Source of the DNA: Nocardioides pini
GTDB lineage: Bacteria > Actinomycetota > Actinomycetes > Propionibacteriales > Nocardioidaceae
DNA: 64,000 bases
Assembly (NCBI RefSeq): GCF_026712185.1
Contig: NZ_JAPPUX010000004.1
Location: 496,001-560,000 of the forward strand
Reading direction: 5' to 3'
Part shown: piece by piece, positions 7,980-16,626 of the stretch
Layout of the letters: each line of letters starts with the position of its first letter
Position numbering within the stretch: position 1 is the first letter of the stretch
The notes under the pieces: model-generated
What the model was told of the DNA's origin: nothing
The model's database searches: none
What the model saw: only the letters and a program-made list of their open reading frames with translations
Translations under genes and position numbers: made by a program

Positions 7980-9560
7980 TCAGCGGTGCTGCCGGCGCAG
8001 GCCGAAGGCCAGGCCGTCGACGAGCGCACCCCACGACGCCTCGATGACGTTGGCGCCGACGCCGACGGTGACCCAGGACGACTCCCCGTCGGTGGTCTCG
8101 ATGAGCACGCGGGTGATGGCGTCGGTGCCGTGGCCCTGGTCGAGGATGCGGACCTTGTAGTCGATCAGCTCGAACTTCGCGACCTCGGGGAAGGCCTGCC
8201 CGATCGCCTCGCGCAGCGCCGCGTCGAGGGCGTTGACCGGGCCGTTGCCCTCGCCGGTGACGACGTAGCGCACGCCCTCCGACCGCAGCTTCACGGTCGC
8301 CTCGGAGACGGCCTCGCCGTCGGTGCGGGTCTCGGTGATGACGCGCCAGGACTCGACGTCGAAGTACGACGGGCGCGCGCCCTCCACCTCCTCGGCGAGC
8401 AGCAGCTCGAACGAGGCGTCGGCGGCCTCGAAGGTGTAGCCCCGCTGCTCGAGCTCCTTGACCCGGTCGGTCACCCGCGTGACGAGGTCGCGGTCGTCGG
8501 ACAGGTCGTAGCCGAGCTCACGGCCCTTCAGCTCGATCGAGGCGCGCCCGGCCATGTCGGAGACGAGCAGGCGCATGTCGTTGCCGACGACGAGCGGGTC
8601 GAGGTGCTGGTAGAGGTCGGGGTCGACCTTGATGGCGCTGGCGTGGAGGCCGGCCTTGTGGGCGAACGCCGACGTGCCGACGTACGGCTGGCGCGACGCC
8701 GGCGGCACGTTGGTGACCTCGGCCACGGCGTGCGCGATGCGGGTCGCCTCGCGCAGGAGGCCCTGGGGCAGGACCGTGCGGTCGAGCTTGAGCTCCAGGT
8801 TGGCGACGACGGTGACGAGGTCGGCGTTGCCGGTGCGCTCGCCGTAGCCGTTGATGCAGCCCTGCACGTGCGTCGCGCCCGCGGCGACGGCGGCCAGCGA
8901 GTTGGCGACCGCGCAGCCGCTGTCGTTGTGGGCGTGGATGCCGACGCGGGCGCCCGTGGTCTCGAGCACGTCGAGCACGACGTCGGACACCCAGTCGGGC
9001 AGCATGCCGCCGTTGGTGTCGCACAGGGCGACCACCTCCGCGCCGGCCTCGGCCGCCGTGCGCAGCACCTCGAGGGCGTACGCCCGGTTGGCGCGGTAGC
9101 CGTCGAAGAAGTGCTCGGCGTCGAGGAAGACGGTCTGCCCCTCCTCGCGCAGGTGCGTGACCGTGTCGCGGACCATGGCGAGGTTCTCCTCGAGCGTCGT
9201 GCGCAGCGCGAGCTCGACGTGGCGGTCGTGGGACTTGGCGACGAGCGTGACGACGCCCGCGCCGGAGTCGCGGAGGGCGGCCACGAGCGGGTCGTCGGCG
9301 GCCCGTACGCCGGCCCGGCGGGTGGCGCCGAAGGCCGCGAGCCGTGCGTGGCGCAGGTCGAGCTCCTCGCGGGCACGGCGGAAGAACTCGGTGTCCTTGG
9401 GGTTCGCACCCGGCCAGCCGCCCTCGATGTAGCCCACGCCGAGGCCGTCGAGCTGCTTGGCGATGCTCAGCTTGTCGGCGACCGAGAGGTTCAGGCCCTC
9501 CTGCTGGGCGCCGTCGCGCAGGGTGGTGTCGTAGACGTGGAACGAGCCGTGCAGGTCCAT
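7980..9560 (-). CDS. cimA: (R)-citramalate synthase
   Basis: A 526-aa protein of the LeuA/CimA family. The N-terminal TIM barrel has the metal-binding DTTLRDGAQQEG motif (residue 10 on) and IHAHNDSGCAVANSLAA with the metal histidines. The C-terminal LeuA-type allosteric domain spans about residues 395-520. Citramalate synthase condenses pyruvate with acetyl-CoA and feeds 2-oxobutyrate, hence isoleucine, without threonine deaminase. The Ile-coding leader upstream supports an isoleucine role over leucine (2-isopropylmalate synthase). The start is the ATG at 9560; the Shine-Dalgarno sequence is weak. Confidence 0.9.
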   Translation of the reverse strand: MDLHGSFHVYDTTLRDGAQQEGLNLSVADKLSIAKQLDGLGVGYIEGGWPGANPKDTEFFRRAREELDLRHARLAAFGATRRAGVRAADDPLVAALRDSGAGVVTLVAKSHDRHVELALRTTLEENLAMVRDTVTHLREEGQTVFLDAEHFFDGYRANRAYALEVLRTAAEAGAEVVALCDTNGGMLPDWVSDVVLDVLETTGARVGIHAHNDSGCAVANSLAAVAAGATHVQGCINGYGERTGNADLVTVVANLELKLDRTVLPQGLLREATRIAHAVAEVTNVPPASRQPYVGTSAFAHKAGLHASAIKVDPDLYQHLDPLVVGNDMRLLVSDMAGRASIELKGRELGYDLSDDRDLVTRVTDRVKELEQRGYTFEAADASFELLLAEEVEGARPSYFDVESWRVITETRTDGEAVSEATVKLRSEGVRYVVTGEGNGPVNALDAALREAIGQAFPEVAKFELIDYKVRILDQGHGTDAITRVLIETTDGESSWVTVGVGANVIEASWGALVDGLAFGLRRQHR

Positions 9561-9602
9561 CGGAGGTCTCTCGGTCGCGGATCGGGGCGGATGTCGGGGC
9601 AG

Positions 9603-9629
9603 AAAAAAACCTCCTGGGGTGCAGGAGGT
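9603..9629 (-). terminator. intrinsic terminator of the cimA attenuator
   Basis: Read on the minus strand, an 8-bp stem (ACCTCCTG with CAGGAGGT) and a 5-nt loop are followed by seven T residues. It lies 43 bp before the cimA start and 26 bp after the leader peptide stop. A preceding hairpin (9629-9657) begins exactly at the leader stop codon. It pairs TAG/CTA, CGCG/CGCG and CGGG/CCCG, as a pause or alternative structure would. Confidence 0.85.
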
Positions 9630-9654
9630 AGGCGCGGCGGGGAGTCCCGTCGCG

Positions 9655-9684
9655 CTAGGCAATGATGATGGTGCTGATGGTCAC
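9655..9684 (-). CDS. isoleucine leader peptide of cimA
   Basis: A 9-codon open frame starting at GTG, with GAGG upstream as a possible ribosome site, encodes MTISTIIIA. Four of nine codons are Ile, three of them consecutive, and two are Thr. It is followed by an intrinsic terminator and then cimA. This is the arrangement of ribosome-mediated attenuation: low charged Ile-tRNA should stall the ribosome and prevent termination. The gene is too short to test by homology. The evidence is codon content plus position. Confidence 0.85.
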   Translation of the reverse strand: MTISTIIIA

Positions 9685-9766
9685 GACCTCATCGTGCCAC
9701 CGATCCGGCGCTCTTGAGACGGACGTCTCGGCATCCGGTCGGCGTCCGCTCGCCACCCGCGACGAC

Positions 9767-9803
9767 GCCCCGGGTGCCACCCCCCACGAGTGACACCCGG
9801 GGC
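9767..9803. terminator. hairpin terminator downstream of the M43 protease
   Basis: Ten-bp arms GCCCCGGGTG (9767-9776) and CACCCGGGGC (9794-9803) extend inward after one mismatch by CAC/GTG. It lies 124 bp beyond the metalloprotease stop codon and upstream of the cimA leader. The rest of 9685-9926 shows no coding signal on either strand. The cimA promoter should lie there. Confidence 0.55.
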
Positions 9804-9926
9804 ACGCCATTCCCCCCAGTGGTGGGCCAAGTCCACCGCCTCCGCCGGACAGCGACCACGAACAGCGACCCGCACACTTCTCGTACAGTTCGCCGGCTCC
9901 GCGCGGCCCGGTCCGGCCAGCGCGAC

Positions 9927-10961
9927 TCAGCCGATTGCGCGGTACTCCGTCCAGGCCAGCTGCATCCGGGCGGCCTGCCCGGCGGTGAACTGCGTCATGC
10001 AGGAGTCGTAGGTGTAGTCCATGAAGTTGGTGATCGGGTCGACTCCGCCACCGGCGCACGTGTCGCGCCCGACCGGGCACTGGAAGGCCGGCGAGGCCTC
10101 GGGCGCGGTGTCGGCGACGTAGTCGCCCGGCTCGGAGCACCCACCCTGGAACGTGTGGTAGAGCTCGAGCCAGTGGCCGACCTCGTGCGTCGCCGTGTCG
10201 CCCTCGCCGTAGGTCGCGTAGGCCCGGCTGTCGCCGGTGTCGTTGGGTACCGAGGGCAGCGTGCGGAAGTCGATGACCACGCCGTCGCGGTACCTCGGGA
10301 GCGGGTTGCCACCCGTGGCAGCGGGGTCGAAGTCGGACGGGAAGGTCGCCCAGCCGAGGAGCGACTGGCCCAGCGACGCCGAGTAGATGTTGAGGGTCTC
10401 CGTCGTGCTGTCGCCGTAGAGAGCCTGCTTCATCTTCATCTCCTTGCTGCTCCCTCGGAACCGCTGCGGCTCGGCCCCGTTGGGATAGATCATGTTGAAC
10501 CACTGGGGCTCGTAGGTGCGGGTGACCCGCTCGAGCACGAAGGAGAAGCCGTGCGGGGCGTAGGCCTCGTTGAGCACCCGGATCTGCTCGGCGATGCGGG
10601 CGTCGGAGAGGTCGCCGCCCTCCTGCCCGCGGTCCTTGGCGATCACGTGGAAGCGCACGGGGATGGTCACGGGCGCGAACGCGGCCGGTGCGGCCGCGGC
10701 ACCGGGCTTGCCCCGCGCGGACGTGCGCGCCGCCCGTGCGGACCTCATCGCCCCGGCCAGGGGGTCCTTGTGCACGACGTGGAGGTCGTCGCGCGGGATC
10801 GTGCCGGCGGGTGCGGCGGCGACGTCGCCGTAGTCGATGCAGTCGGTGGGCTTGTCCTTGGCCGGCGCGCCGGACGACGGCGTCGACATGCCCAGCCCGA
10901 GGGCCAGTGCAGTGACGGCGACGCCGAGTCGGCGTACGGCAAGGGTGCTGCGCAGGTGCAT
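9927..10961 (-). CDS. secreted zinc metalloprotease, M43 (pappalysin-like) family
   Basis: A 344-aa protein with a signal peptide (residues 1-32, cleavage near SSGAPA) and a pro-region of about 60 residues. The catalytic domain carries HEVGHWLELYH at about residue 260, followed by the Met-turn NFMDYTYDSCM. M43 proteases cleave extracellular proteins. The usual motif is HExxHxxGxxH. Here the glycine is a glutamate (DNA reads CTC GAG CTC), which is unusual since that glycine allows the turn before the third zinc ligand. All three histidines and the catalytic Glu remain. Cysteine pairs in the C-terminal third suit an exported protein. Confidence 0.87.
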   Translation of the reverse strand: MHLRSTLAVRRLGVAVTALALGLGMSTPSSGAPAKDKPTDCIDYGDVAAAPAGTIPRDDLHVVHKDPLAGAMRSARAARTSARGKPGAAAAPAAFAPVTIPVRFHVIAKDRGQEGGDLSDARIAEQIRVLNEAYAPHGFSFVLERVTRTYEPQWFNMIYPNGAEPQRFRGSSKEMKMKQALYGDSTTETLNIYSASLGQSLLGWATFPSDFDPAATGGNPLPRYRDGVVIDFRTLPSVPNDTGDSRAYATYGEGDTATHEVGHWLELYHTFQGGCSEPGDYVADTAPEASPAFQCPVGRDTCAGGGVDPITNFMDYTYDSCMTQFTAGQAARMQLAWTEYRAIG

Positions 10962-11056
10962 GGGGTCCCCTCACGTGGTCGGTTGGAGGGACCGTAAGCC
11001 CGTCGAGGCGCTTCGGAGAAGACCCACCTTGGGGTGGGTCCGGCGCCTCGACGACG

Positions 11057-11090
11057 CGAGGGCCCCCGACCGGGTGGTCGGGGGCCCTCG
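11057..11090. terminator. strong hairpin terminator after the DUF5709 gene
   Basis: A perfect 15-bp stem, CGAGGGCCCCCGACC with its complement, and a GGGT loop lie 21 bp past the DUF5709 stop codon and 95 bp before the metalloprotease start on the same strand. It has no T-tract. Confidence 0.75.
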
Positions 11091-11111
11091 TCGGGGGCGC
11101 TCGTCGGGGGC

Positions 11112-11723
11112 TCAGTCCAGCCCGTCGGGCTCCTCGTCCACGACCTCGCCGTCGAGGAGCAGGGGGTCCTCGTCCTGCGGGTCGTCGACCACGTGCACGG
11201 CCGCCTCCTCGGCTCCGGCCGCGGCACCGTCGATGCCGACGTCCTCGGCGACGAGGTCCTTCTCGGTGTCGGTCCGCACGCCCTCGTCGGCGGCCACGAG
11301 CCGTCCCGCGCGCTCGCCCTCGGCGCCCTCGACGTCGGCCTGGACGGCCTCGCCCTCGGTGGAGTCCTCTGCCACCATCGCGGCGAGGTCGCCACGCGCG
11401 GCCTCCTCGTCGGCGACCTCGTAGGGGTCGGGCTCGGCGACCTCCTGCTCGACCCGCTGGTCGAGCGACTCGCCCAGGCTCTCCTCGAGCGGGGTGTTGC
11501 CGTAGCCCTGCGCCGCCGACCACTTCTCGGGCGGCGAGTAGCCCTCGTCGAGCGGCTCCGCGAGACCGCGGTCGTCGACGAGGCTGTCGCCCTCGCCCTG
11601 CGGCTGGTCCTCGTCGTCGACGCTGTAGCCGTGGTAGCTCTCGCCGTCGGTGGTGTCCCCGGTGACGTCGACCGCGGGATCGGTGCCGATCTCGCTGCTG
11701 ATGTCGGGCTGGTCCGGGCTCAT
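11112..11723 (-). CDS. DUF5709 acidic protein
   Basis: A 203-aa, strongly acidic protein starting MSPDQPDISSEIG. It has the ESYHGYSVDDEDQPQGEGDSL and GYSPPEKW stretches typical of the actinobacterial DUF5709 family. It is rich in Asp/Glu/Ala, poor in hydrophobics, has no membrane segment and is probably largely disordered. The function of the family is unknown. The gene stands alone, bounded by a strong terminator downstream. Confidence 0.85.
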   Translation of the reverse strand: MSPDQPDISSEIGTDPAVDVTGDTTDGESYHGYSVDDEDQPQGEGDSLVDDRGLAEPLDEGYSPPEKWSAAQGYGNTPLEESLGESLDQRVEQEVAEPDPYEVADEEAARGDLAAMVAEDSTEGEAVQADVEGAEGERAGRLVAADEGVRTDTEKDLVAEDVGIDGAAAGAEEAAVHVVDDPQDEDPLLLDGEVVDEEPDGLD

Positions 11724-11794
11724 CGGTCCTCCTGCTGTCGGGTGCGTTGACCCGCTAGGTACCCCGGTCGGGCCTGCCTGAACGGCGAGGTCCG

Positions 11795-13522
11795 TCACAA
11801 CCAGCCGGGCAGCCGCACGTCGGAGAACGGCGCCGAGTCGTACGGCGCCCAGCTGGTGCCCTGCGCCGACGCGGCGGCGGCGAGCCCGGACCCGGCGGCC
11901 GCGACGAGCGGCGTGACGAGCAGCCACGGCACCGCACGGCGGGCGAGCGGGTCGACGAGACGGTGGACGGGCGAGCGCAGCCGCTCCGAGCCCGGGCCCC
12001 ACCAGGTGGACAGGGCGAACATGCCGCCGATCACGGCGAGCGACGTGGGGAGCGACAGCGAGGCCGCGAAGCAGAGCAGGGCCACCGCGCAGGCGATGCC
12101 CGCGCTCCAGAGGAACAGCAGCAGCGCGCCGCTGAGCCCGGCGACCGCGTGCCAGGGCGCGGCGAGCAGCACCTGGATGCCGTCGTACCACTTCGCCCCG
12201 CGACGGTCGCGCCGGCTGCCCGCGGAGGACGCCGCGAGCGAGCCGCTGCGCAGCAGCCAGACGGCGACGAAGAGGACGGCGAGCGCGACGTAGGGCGCGA
12301 ACGTGATGGCGCCCGCGACCACACCGCCGACGGCGAGGAGCGTCAGCGTGCGTCGGAGCCGCTGACCGGCCGGGACGTGCGGGCGCGCGGGCGGCCCGTA
12401 GTCGGCGACGTGCTCCGTCGAGCCGTCGGGCAGCACGCGGGTCTGCCGGTGCGGCAGCGTGCCGGCGTCGCCCCACCCGGTCGTCTCGTCGTGGTCAGGA
12501 CCGTCGTCACCCGGCCGGTCCCAGTCGTGGGACCAGTGGACGGGCTCGGCCTCGGGCCGTGCGTAGGACGGTGCGGTGAAGGGCGCGGCCGGCTGGGCCA
12601 CGGCCGCGGCGCTGCCGACGCGGGTCGGCGCCTCGAGGTCCTGGCGGACACCCGCGACGTAGGGAAGCGTGACCGGGGCGGGCGTGCGAGCCTCACGCGC
12701 GTCGGGCTCGGGCGAGCCCAGGTCCTCGAGCCAGTCGCGGACCTCCTCCAGCGTCGGGCGGTCCGCGGGCTCCGGCGCGAGCGCCTCCTCGACGAGCTCC
12801 ATCACCCCGGGGTCCAGGCCCGCGAGGTCGTGCTCACCGCGGCGGACGCGGTCCATGACCGCCACCGACGGACCGCGGCCGTAGGGTGCGCGGCCGGTGC
12901 CGGCGTACGCCACCGTGGCCGCCCACGCGTGGACGTCGGACGCGACGGTGGCGTCGTCGCCGTAGAGGATCTCCGGGGCGAGGTAGCCCGGCGTGCCGAG
13001 CAGCCAGCCGTTCATCGTGATGCGCGAGTCCTCGGCGACGCGAGCCAGGCCGAAGTCGATGAGGATGGGCGTGCGGCCCTCCATGATGACGTTGGACGGC
13101 TTGACGTCGCGGTGCAGCACGCCGACCGAGTGGACCGCCTCGAGCGCCTCGGCGAGGCAGTCGGCGAACCACAGCAGGTCGCCGCCCTCGAGGGCGCCCT
13201 CCTCCTGCACGTGGTCGTGCAGCGACAGACCGGGCACGTAACGCGTGGCGACGAAGGGGATCTCGCCGAACGGGTCGGCGTCGACGATCTCGGCGATGCG
13301 ACGGCTGCGGATGCGGCTCAGCGAGCTGACCTCGCGTGCCAGGCGGCGCCGGGCCTCGTCGTCGCCGACGACGTGCGGGCGCAGGACCTTGATCGCCACC
13401 GGTCGCTCCCCCGGCTTCTGCCCCAGGTGGACCACACCCATCCCGCCCTCACCGAGGCGGGCACGCAACGCGTAGCCGCCGACGGTCAACCCGGGCGGCG
13501 GCGCCTTCGGGGACGTCGTCAC
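11795..13522 (-). CDS. membrane-anchored serine/threonine protein kinase
   Basis: A 575-aa protein starting at GTG (MTTSPKAPPPG). The kinase domain spans about residues 12-260: glycine loop LGEGGMGVVHLG, catalytic lysine in VAIKVLRP, HRDVKPSN catalytic loop, DFGLAR metal-binding motif and GTPGYLAPE. An Asp/Pro-rich linker of about 130 residues follows. The C-terminal 190 residues hold about four to five hydrophobic segments instead of PASTA or other sensor domains. It is divergent from the DksA/TraR-type gene, 90 bp away. The target proteins are unknown. Confidence 0.92.
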   Translation of the reverse strand: MTTSPKAPPPGLTVGGYALRARLGEGGMGVVHLGQKPGERPVAIKVLRPHVVGDDEARRRLAREVSSLSRIRSRRIAEIVDADPFGEIPFVATRYVPGLSLHDHVQEEGALEGGDLLWFADCLAEALEAVHSVGVLHRDVKPSNVIMEGRTPILIDFGLARVAEDSRITMNGWLLGTPGYLAPEILYGDDATVASDVHAWAATVAYAGTGRAPYGRGPSVAVMDRVRRGEHDLAGLDPGVMELVEEALAPEPADRPTLEEVRDWLEDLGSPEPDAREARTPAPVTLPYVAGVRQDLEAPTRVGSAAAVAQPAAPFTAPSYARPEAEPVHWSHDWDRPGDDGPDHDETTGWGDAGTLPHRQTRVLPDGSTEHVADYGPPARPHVPAGQRLRRTLTLLAVGGVVAGAITFAPYVALAVLFVAVWLLRSGSLAASSAGSRRDRRGAKWYDGIQVLLAAPWHAVAGLSGALLLFLWSAGIACAVALLCFAASLSLPTSLAVIGGMFALSTWWGPGSERLRSPVHRLVDPLARRAVPWLLVTPLVAAAGSGLAAAASAQGTSWAPYDSAPFSDVRLPGWL

Positions 13523-13612
13523 GGCACGAGGATACGGCGGGAGCCGGGCGTTCCCCCGGTCCCGGACCCCGCGTCGCGCGCCGCTGTCGCACCCGTGGGC
13601 GACGATGGAGGG

Positions 13613-13957
13613 GTGGAGGACGTACGACGGCGCCTGGCGCACGAGCGCGAGCAGGCGCTCGCGCGGCTGGCCAGCCTGACCGGCGACCACGAGTCCATCG
13701 TGGCGGCCTCCCTCGACACCAACGCCGACGACGAGCACGACCCCGAGGGCGCGACGATCGCCTTCGAGCGCTCGCAGATCGGCGCCCTCGTGCGCCAGGT
13801 GCGGCACCACGTGGCCGAGGTCGACGCGGCGCTCGACCGCGTCGAGGACGGGTCCTACGGCGTGTGCGAGTCCTGCGGGGGCGACATCGGCGCGGCGCGG
13901 CTCGAGGCCCTGCCGGCGGCGCGCACGTGCATCGGGTGTGCGTCCCGCCGGGCGTAG
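13613..13957 (+). CDS. DksA/TraR-type C4 zinc finger protein
   Basis: A 114-aa protein starting at GTG. An N-terminal helical hairpin of about 80 residues is followed by a C-terminal four-cysteine zinc finger, CESCGGDIGAARLEALPAARTCIGC. This is the plan of the DksA/TraR/YocK group, which insert a coiled coil into the RNA polymerase secondary channel. The acidic tip of true DksA cannot be confirmed by eye, so polymerase binding is an inference from the family. Confidence 0.87.
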   Translation: MEDVRRRLAHEREQALARLASLTGDHESIVAASLDTNADDEHDPEGATIAFERSQIGALVRQVRHHVAEVDAALDRVEDGSYGVCESCGGDIGAARLEALPAARTCIGCASRRA

Positions 13958-14002
13958 CTCCTCGGGGTCCGGCTCATCGCCGCATGCCTGACCCTCGCCG
14001 AG

Positions 14003-14055
14003 GGTGGCGGCGCACGACATCCCCGACGACCCGATCGATGTCGTGTGCCGCCACC
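14003..14055. repeat. 53-bp inverted repeat between the zinc finger gene and the histidine kinase
   Basis: Arms of 18 bp: GGTGGCGGCGCACGACAT and its complement with one mismatch that would be a G-U pair in RNA. A 17-nt spacer separates them. It lies 45 bp after the zinc finger gene and 75 bp before the histidine kinase. A smaller inverted repeat ACCCTC/GAGGGT (13991-14005) touches its left end. It could be a terminator of the upstream gene or a regulator site for the two-component operon. Confidence 0.65.
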
Positions 14056-14130
14056 CACGTGCGCGGGCAGGCCGAGCACTCGGCCGTCCGGCCGATCCCG
14101 GCGGCAGGCACGGCGCACTAGCGTGCACCC

Positions 14131-15273
14131 GTGCTCGCCCAGGTCCGATCCGCCGCGCTGTCCGTCTGGCGCCTCCCCGCGCCGCTGGACGCCCGTCCAG
14201 CGGGACGCCTCGACTACGCGTTCGTCGTGGTCGCCGCGGTGGTGGCCGTCATCGAGGTCACGCTGGTCAACCCCGACCTGGAGGGTCGCTGGCTCGCGCT
14301 CACGTCGTTCCTGGCCTGGCTGCCGTCACTGCTGGTCCGACGCACAGCGCCGCTGGTGCCGGCGGGGGCGTTCGTCGTCGTGGCGGCGGCTCTGCGCGTG
14401 GTCGAGTGGACGACCGGTGAGGTTCCCGGCGACCTCGGGACTGCCGTCGTCGCGCTCCTCATCCCCTACTCGCTCACCCGGTGGGCCGGGGGCAAGGACG
14501 CCGTCACGGGCCTCTTCCTCTTCTTCTTCGTCGCGGGCAGCTCCCTGCTGTCGCAGGACCTGCCCGCCGCGGACCGGATCGGCGGCACCTCGGTCGTCGT
14601 GGCGGCGGTCGCGCTCGGCGCCGCGGTCCGCGCCCGGTCGATGCTGCGCGCGCGCCAGCTCGACGACGTACGCCGTGACGAGCGGGAACGGCTCGCGCGG
14701 GACCTGCACGACACGGTCGCCCACCACCTCACGGCCATCGCGATCAGCGCCCAGGCGGGGCTCGCGGTCGCGGAGCACGAGCCGGCGGCCGCGACCGATG
14801 CGCTGCGCCGCATCGACGAGGAGGCGACGCGCACCCTCGCGGAGACGCGCAAGGTGCTGCGCGTCCTCCGGACCGACGACGAGGCGCCCGGGCGTCCGCT
14901 GGCCGACCTGCTCGGCCTGGCCAGCGGCGGACCCGGGCCGATGGTGACCGTCGCGCTCGACGACGACCTCGACGACCTGCCCCCCACGATCGCGGCCGCC
15001 CTGCAGCGCATCGCGCAGGAGGCGGTGGCCAACGCGCGCCGTCACGCCCGTGACGCCACCTTCGTGCAGGTCCGGGTCACCCGCGAGGACGACCGCGTCC
15101 GGCTCGTCGTGACGGACGACGGGCGGGGCTCGGCCGGCAGCGGCGACGGCTTCGGCATCGTCGGGATGACCGAGCGGGCGACGCTCCTCGGCGGTCACCT
15201 GGAGGCCGGCTCGCTGGCGCCGCTCGTCGGCTGGCGGGTCACTGCCACACTGCCACTGGAGGAGGCCCGATGA
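14131..15273 (+). CDS. NarL-type sensor histidine kinase
   Basis: A 380-aa protein starting at GTG. The first 160 residues contain four to five membrane helices with almost no extracellular loop, suggesting the membrane itself or a small lipophilic agent is sensed. A HisKA_3 dimer/phosphoacceptor region follows, RDERERLARDLHDTVAHH, with the phosphorylated His in DLHD (about residue 193). A HATPase_c domain with TDDGRGSAG and GFGIVGMTERA completes it. It overlaps the response regulator by 4 bp (ATGA). Confidence 0.92.
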   Translation: MLAQVRSAALSVWRLPAPLDARPAGRLDYAFVVVAAVVAVIEVTLVNPDLEGRWLALTSFLAWLPSLLVRRTAPLVPAGAFVVVAAALRVVEWTTGEVPGDLGTAVVALLIPYSLTRWAGGKDAVTGLFLFFFVAGSSLLSQDLPAADRIGGTSVVVAAVALGAAVRARSMLRARQLDDVRRDERERLARDLHDTVAHHLTAIAISAQAGLAVAEHEPAAATDALRRIDEEATRTLAETRKVLRVLRTDDEAPGRPLADLLGLASGGPGPMVTVALDDDLDDLPPTIAAALQRIAQEAVANARRHARDATFVQVRVTREDDRVRLVVTDDGRGSAGSGDGFGIVGMTERATLLGGHLEAGSLAPLVGWRVTATLPLEEAR

Positions 15274-15914
15274 CGCTGCGCGTGCTGGTCGCCGACGACC
15301 AGGAGATCGTCCGCACCGGACTGGCGATGATCCTGAACGCCCAGGAGGGCATCGAGGTGGTCGCCACGGCCGTCGACGGCCAGGACGCGGTCGAGCAGGC
15401 CCGTGCCCTGCGCCCCGACGTGTGCCTCCTCGACATCCGCATGCCCCGGCTCAACGGCATCGAGGCGACCCGCGCGCTCGCGGGGCCGGACGTCGCGGAC
15501 CCGATGGCCGTGGTGGTGGTGACGACGTTCGACCTCGACGACTACGTCTACGGGGCGCTCCTCGCCGGTGCGCGCGGCTTCCTGCTCAAGGACTGCGGGC
15601 CCCAGCTGCTCACCCACGCCGTGCGCGCCGCGGCTGACGGCGGTTCGCTGATCGCCCCGACCGTGACCACTCGGCTGCTCCGCAGCTTCGCCCACCGCGA
15701 CACTCCCCCGCAGCCCGTCTCGCCCCTGACCGAGCGCGAGGAGCAGGTGCTGGTCGCGGTGGCCCGCGGGCTGACCAACCACGAGGTCGCCGCCGAGCTC
15801 TACATCTCGCTCAGCACGGTGAAGACGCACCTCGGCTCCCTCATGGCCAAGCTCGGCGTCCGCAACCGCGTCGAGCTCGCGCTCTGGGCCTACCAGACCC
15901 GCCGGCTCGACTGA
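15270..15914 (+). CDS. LuxR/NarL-type response regulator
   Basis: A 214-aa protein. The receiver domain (residues 1-120) has the acidic pair ADDQE, phosphoacceptor Asp in VCLLDIRMPRLNG, and the switch Thr/Lys region (LLKDCGP). The C-terminal LuxR helix-turn-helix (about 148-210) contains LTEREEQVLVAVARGLTNHE and LSTVKTHL. It is translationally coupled to the sensor kinase gene. No target can be named. Its last 25 bp overlap the convergent DUF2306 gene. Confidence 0.93.
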   Translation: MTLRVLVADDQEIVRTGLAMILNAQEGIEVVATAVDGQDAVEQARALRPDVCLLDIRMPRLNGIEATRALAGPDVADPMAVVVVTTFDLDDYVYGALLAGARGFLLKDCGPQLLTHAVRAAADGGSLIAPTVTTRLLRSFAHRDTPPQPVSPLTEREEQVLVAVARGLTNHEVAAELYISLSTVKTHLGSLMAKLGVRNRVELALWAYQTRRLD

Positions 15915-16570
15915 CGCGCCTGCGACCGCCGGACCAGCCACTCGGCCACGGCGAGGTTGAGGACCCACGCGAAGCCCATCCCGGCGGCCTTGAGGTCACC
16001 GCCCGGCTGGTCGACGACGAGCACCATCGGGCCGAGCACGAGCGCCTGCGTGCCGGCGCCCAGCGCGATGGCGTACGACCTCGCCATCCACCGCTGGTGC
16101 GTGCGCACGTCGCGAGCGCGGATCGCGGCGAGGCCGAGCACGAGCCCCACCGCCATGAGCGTGCCGAAGAAGAGCCGCAGCCACATCAGGGCCGTGTTGT
16201 CGTGTGCCGGCAGGCGGTCGGACACCGCCATCACCAGCCCGCTCACCGCCGCCGCGAGGCCGGCCGGGACGAGGACGCGACCGCTCCACCGGTGCCAGCG
16301 CGGACGGCGGGCACGGAACGACGGCATGAGCTGGAAGGCCCCCAGCACGCAGTAGGTCGTCGCCCCGACGATGTGCACCACGACCGGGACGGGGAGGTCG
16401 AAGAAGCGGGCGTTCTCGGCCGTCCGGCCCGACGAGAGGTCGACCAGCCGGGCGGCGCCCGCGACCGACGGCACGAAGGTCAGCGCGAGCAGGCTCGCGG
16501 GGATCCACCACTCGCGGCGGGAGCGTGGCGGAGCGTCGGTGCGGCCCGCTCGGGAGGCAGTCGTGGTCAT
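15890..16570 (-). CDS. DUF2306-family membrane protein
   Basis: A 226-aa protein with about six to seven membrane helices. It contains VVHIVGATTYCVLGAFQLMPSFRARRPRWHRWSGRVL and RAHQRWMARSY-like segments (here RTHQRWMARSYA) typical of DUF2306, with histidines that could bind haem. I chose the ATG at 16570 (MTTTASRAG). A longer frame upstream is antisense to the nhaA end. The role is unknown. Confidence 0.85.
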   Translation of the reverse strand: MTTTASRAGRTDAPPRSRREWWIPASLLALTFVPSVAGAARLVDLSSGRTAENARFFDLPVPVVVHIVGATTYCVLGAFQLMPSFRARRPRWHRWSGRVLVPAGLAAAVSGLVMAVSDRLPAHDNTALMWLRLFFGTLMAVGLVLGLAAIRARDVRTHQRWMARSYAIALGAGTQALVLGPMVLVVDQPGGDLKAAGMGFAWVLNLAVAEWLVRRSQARQSSRRVW

Positions 16571-16626
16571 GCGAGGAGCCTCGTCGCGCCGGGCGTACGA
16601 CGCATCGGCCCGCGGGCCGGACCGGG

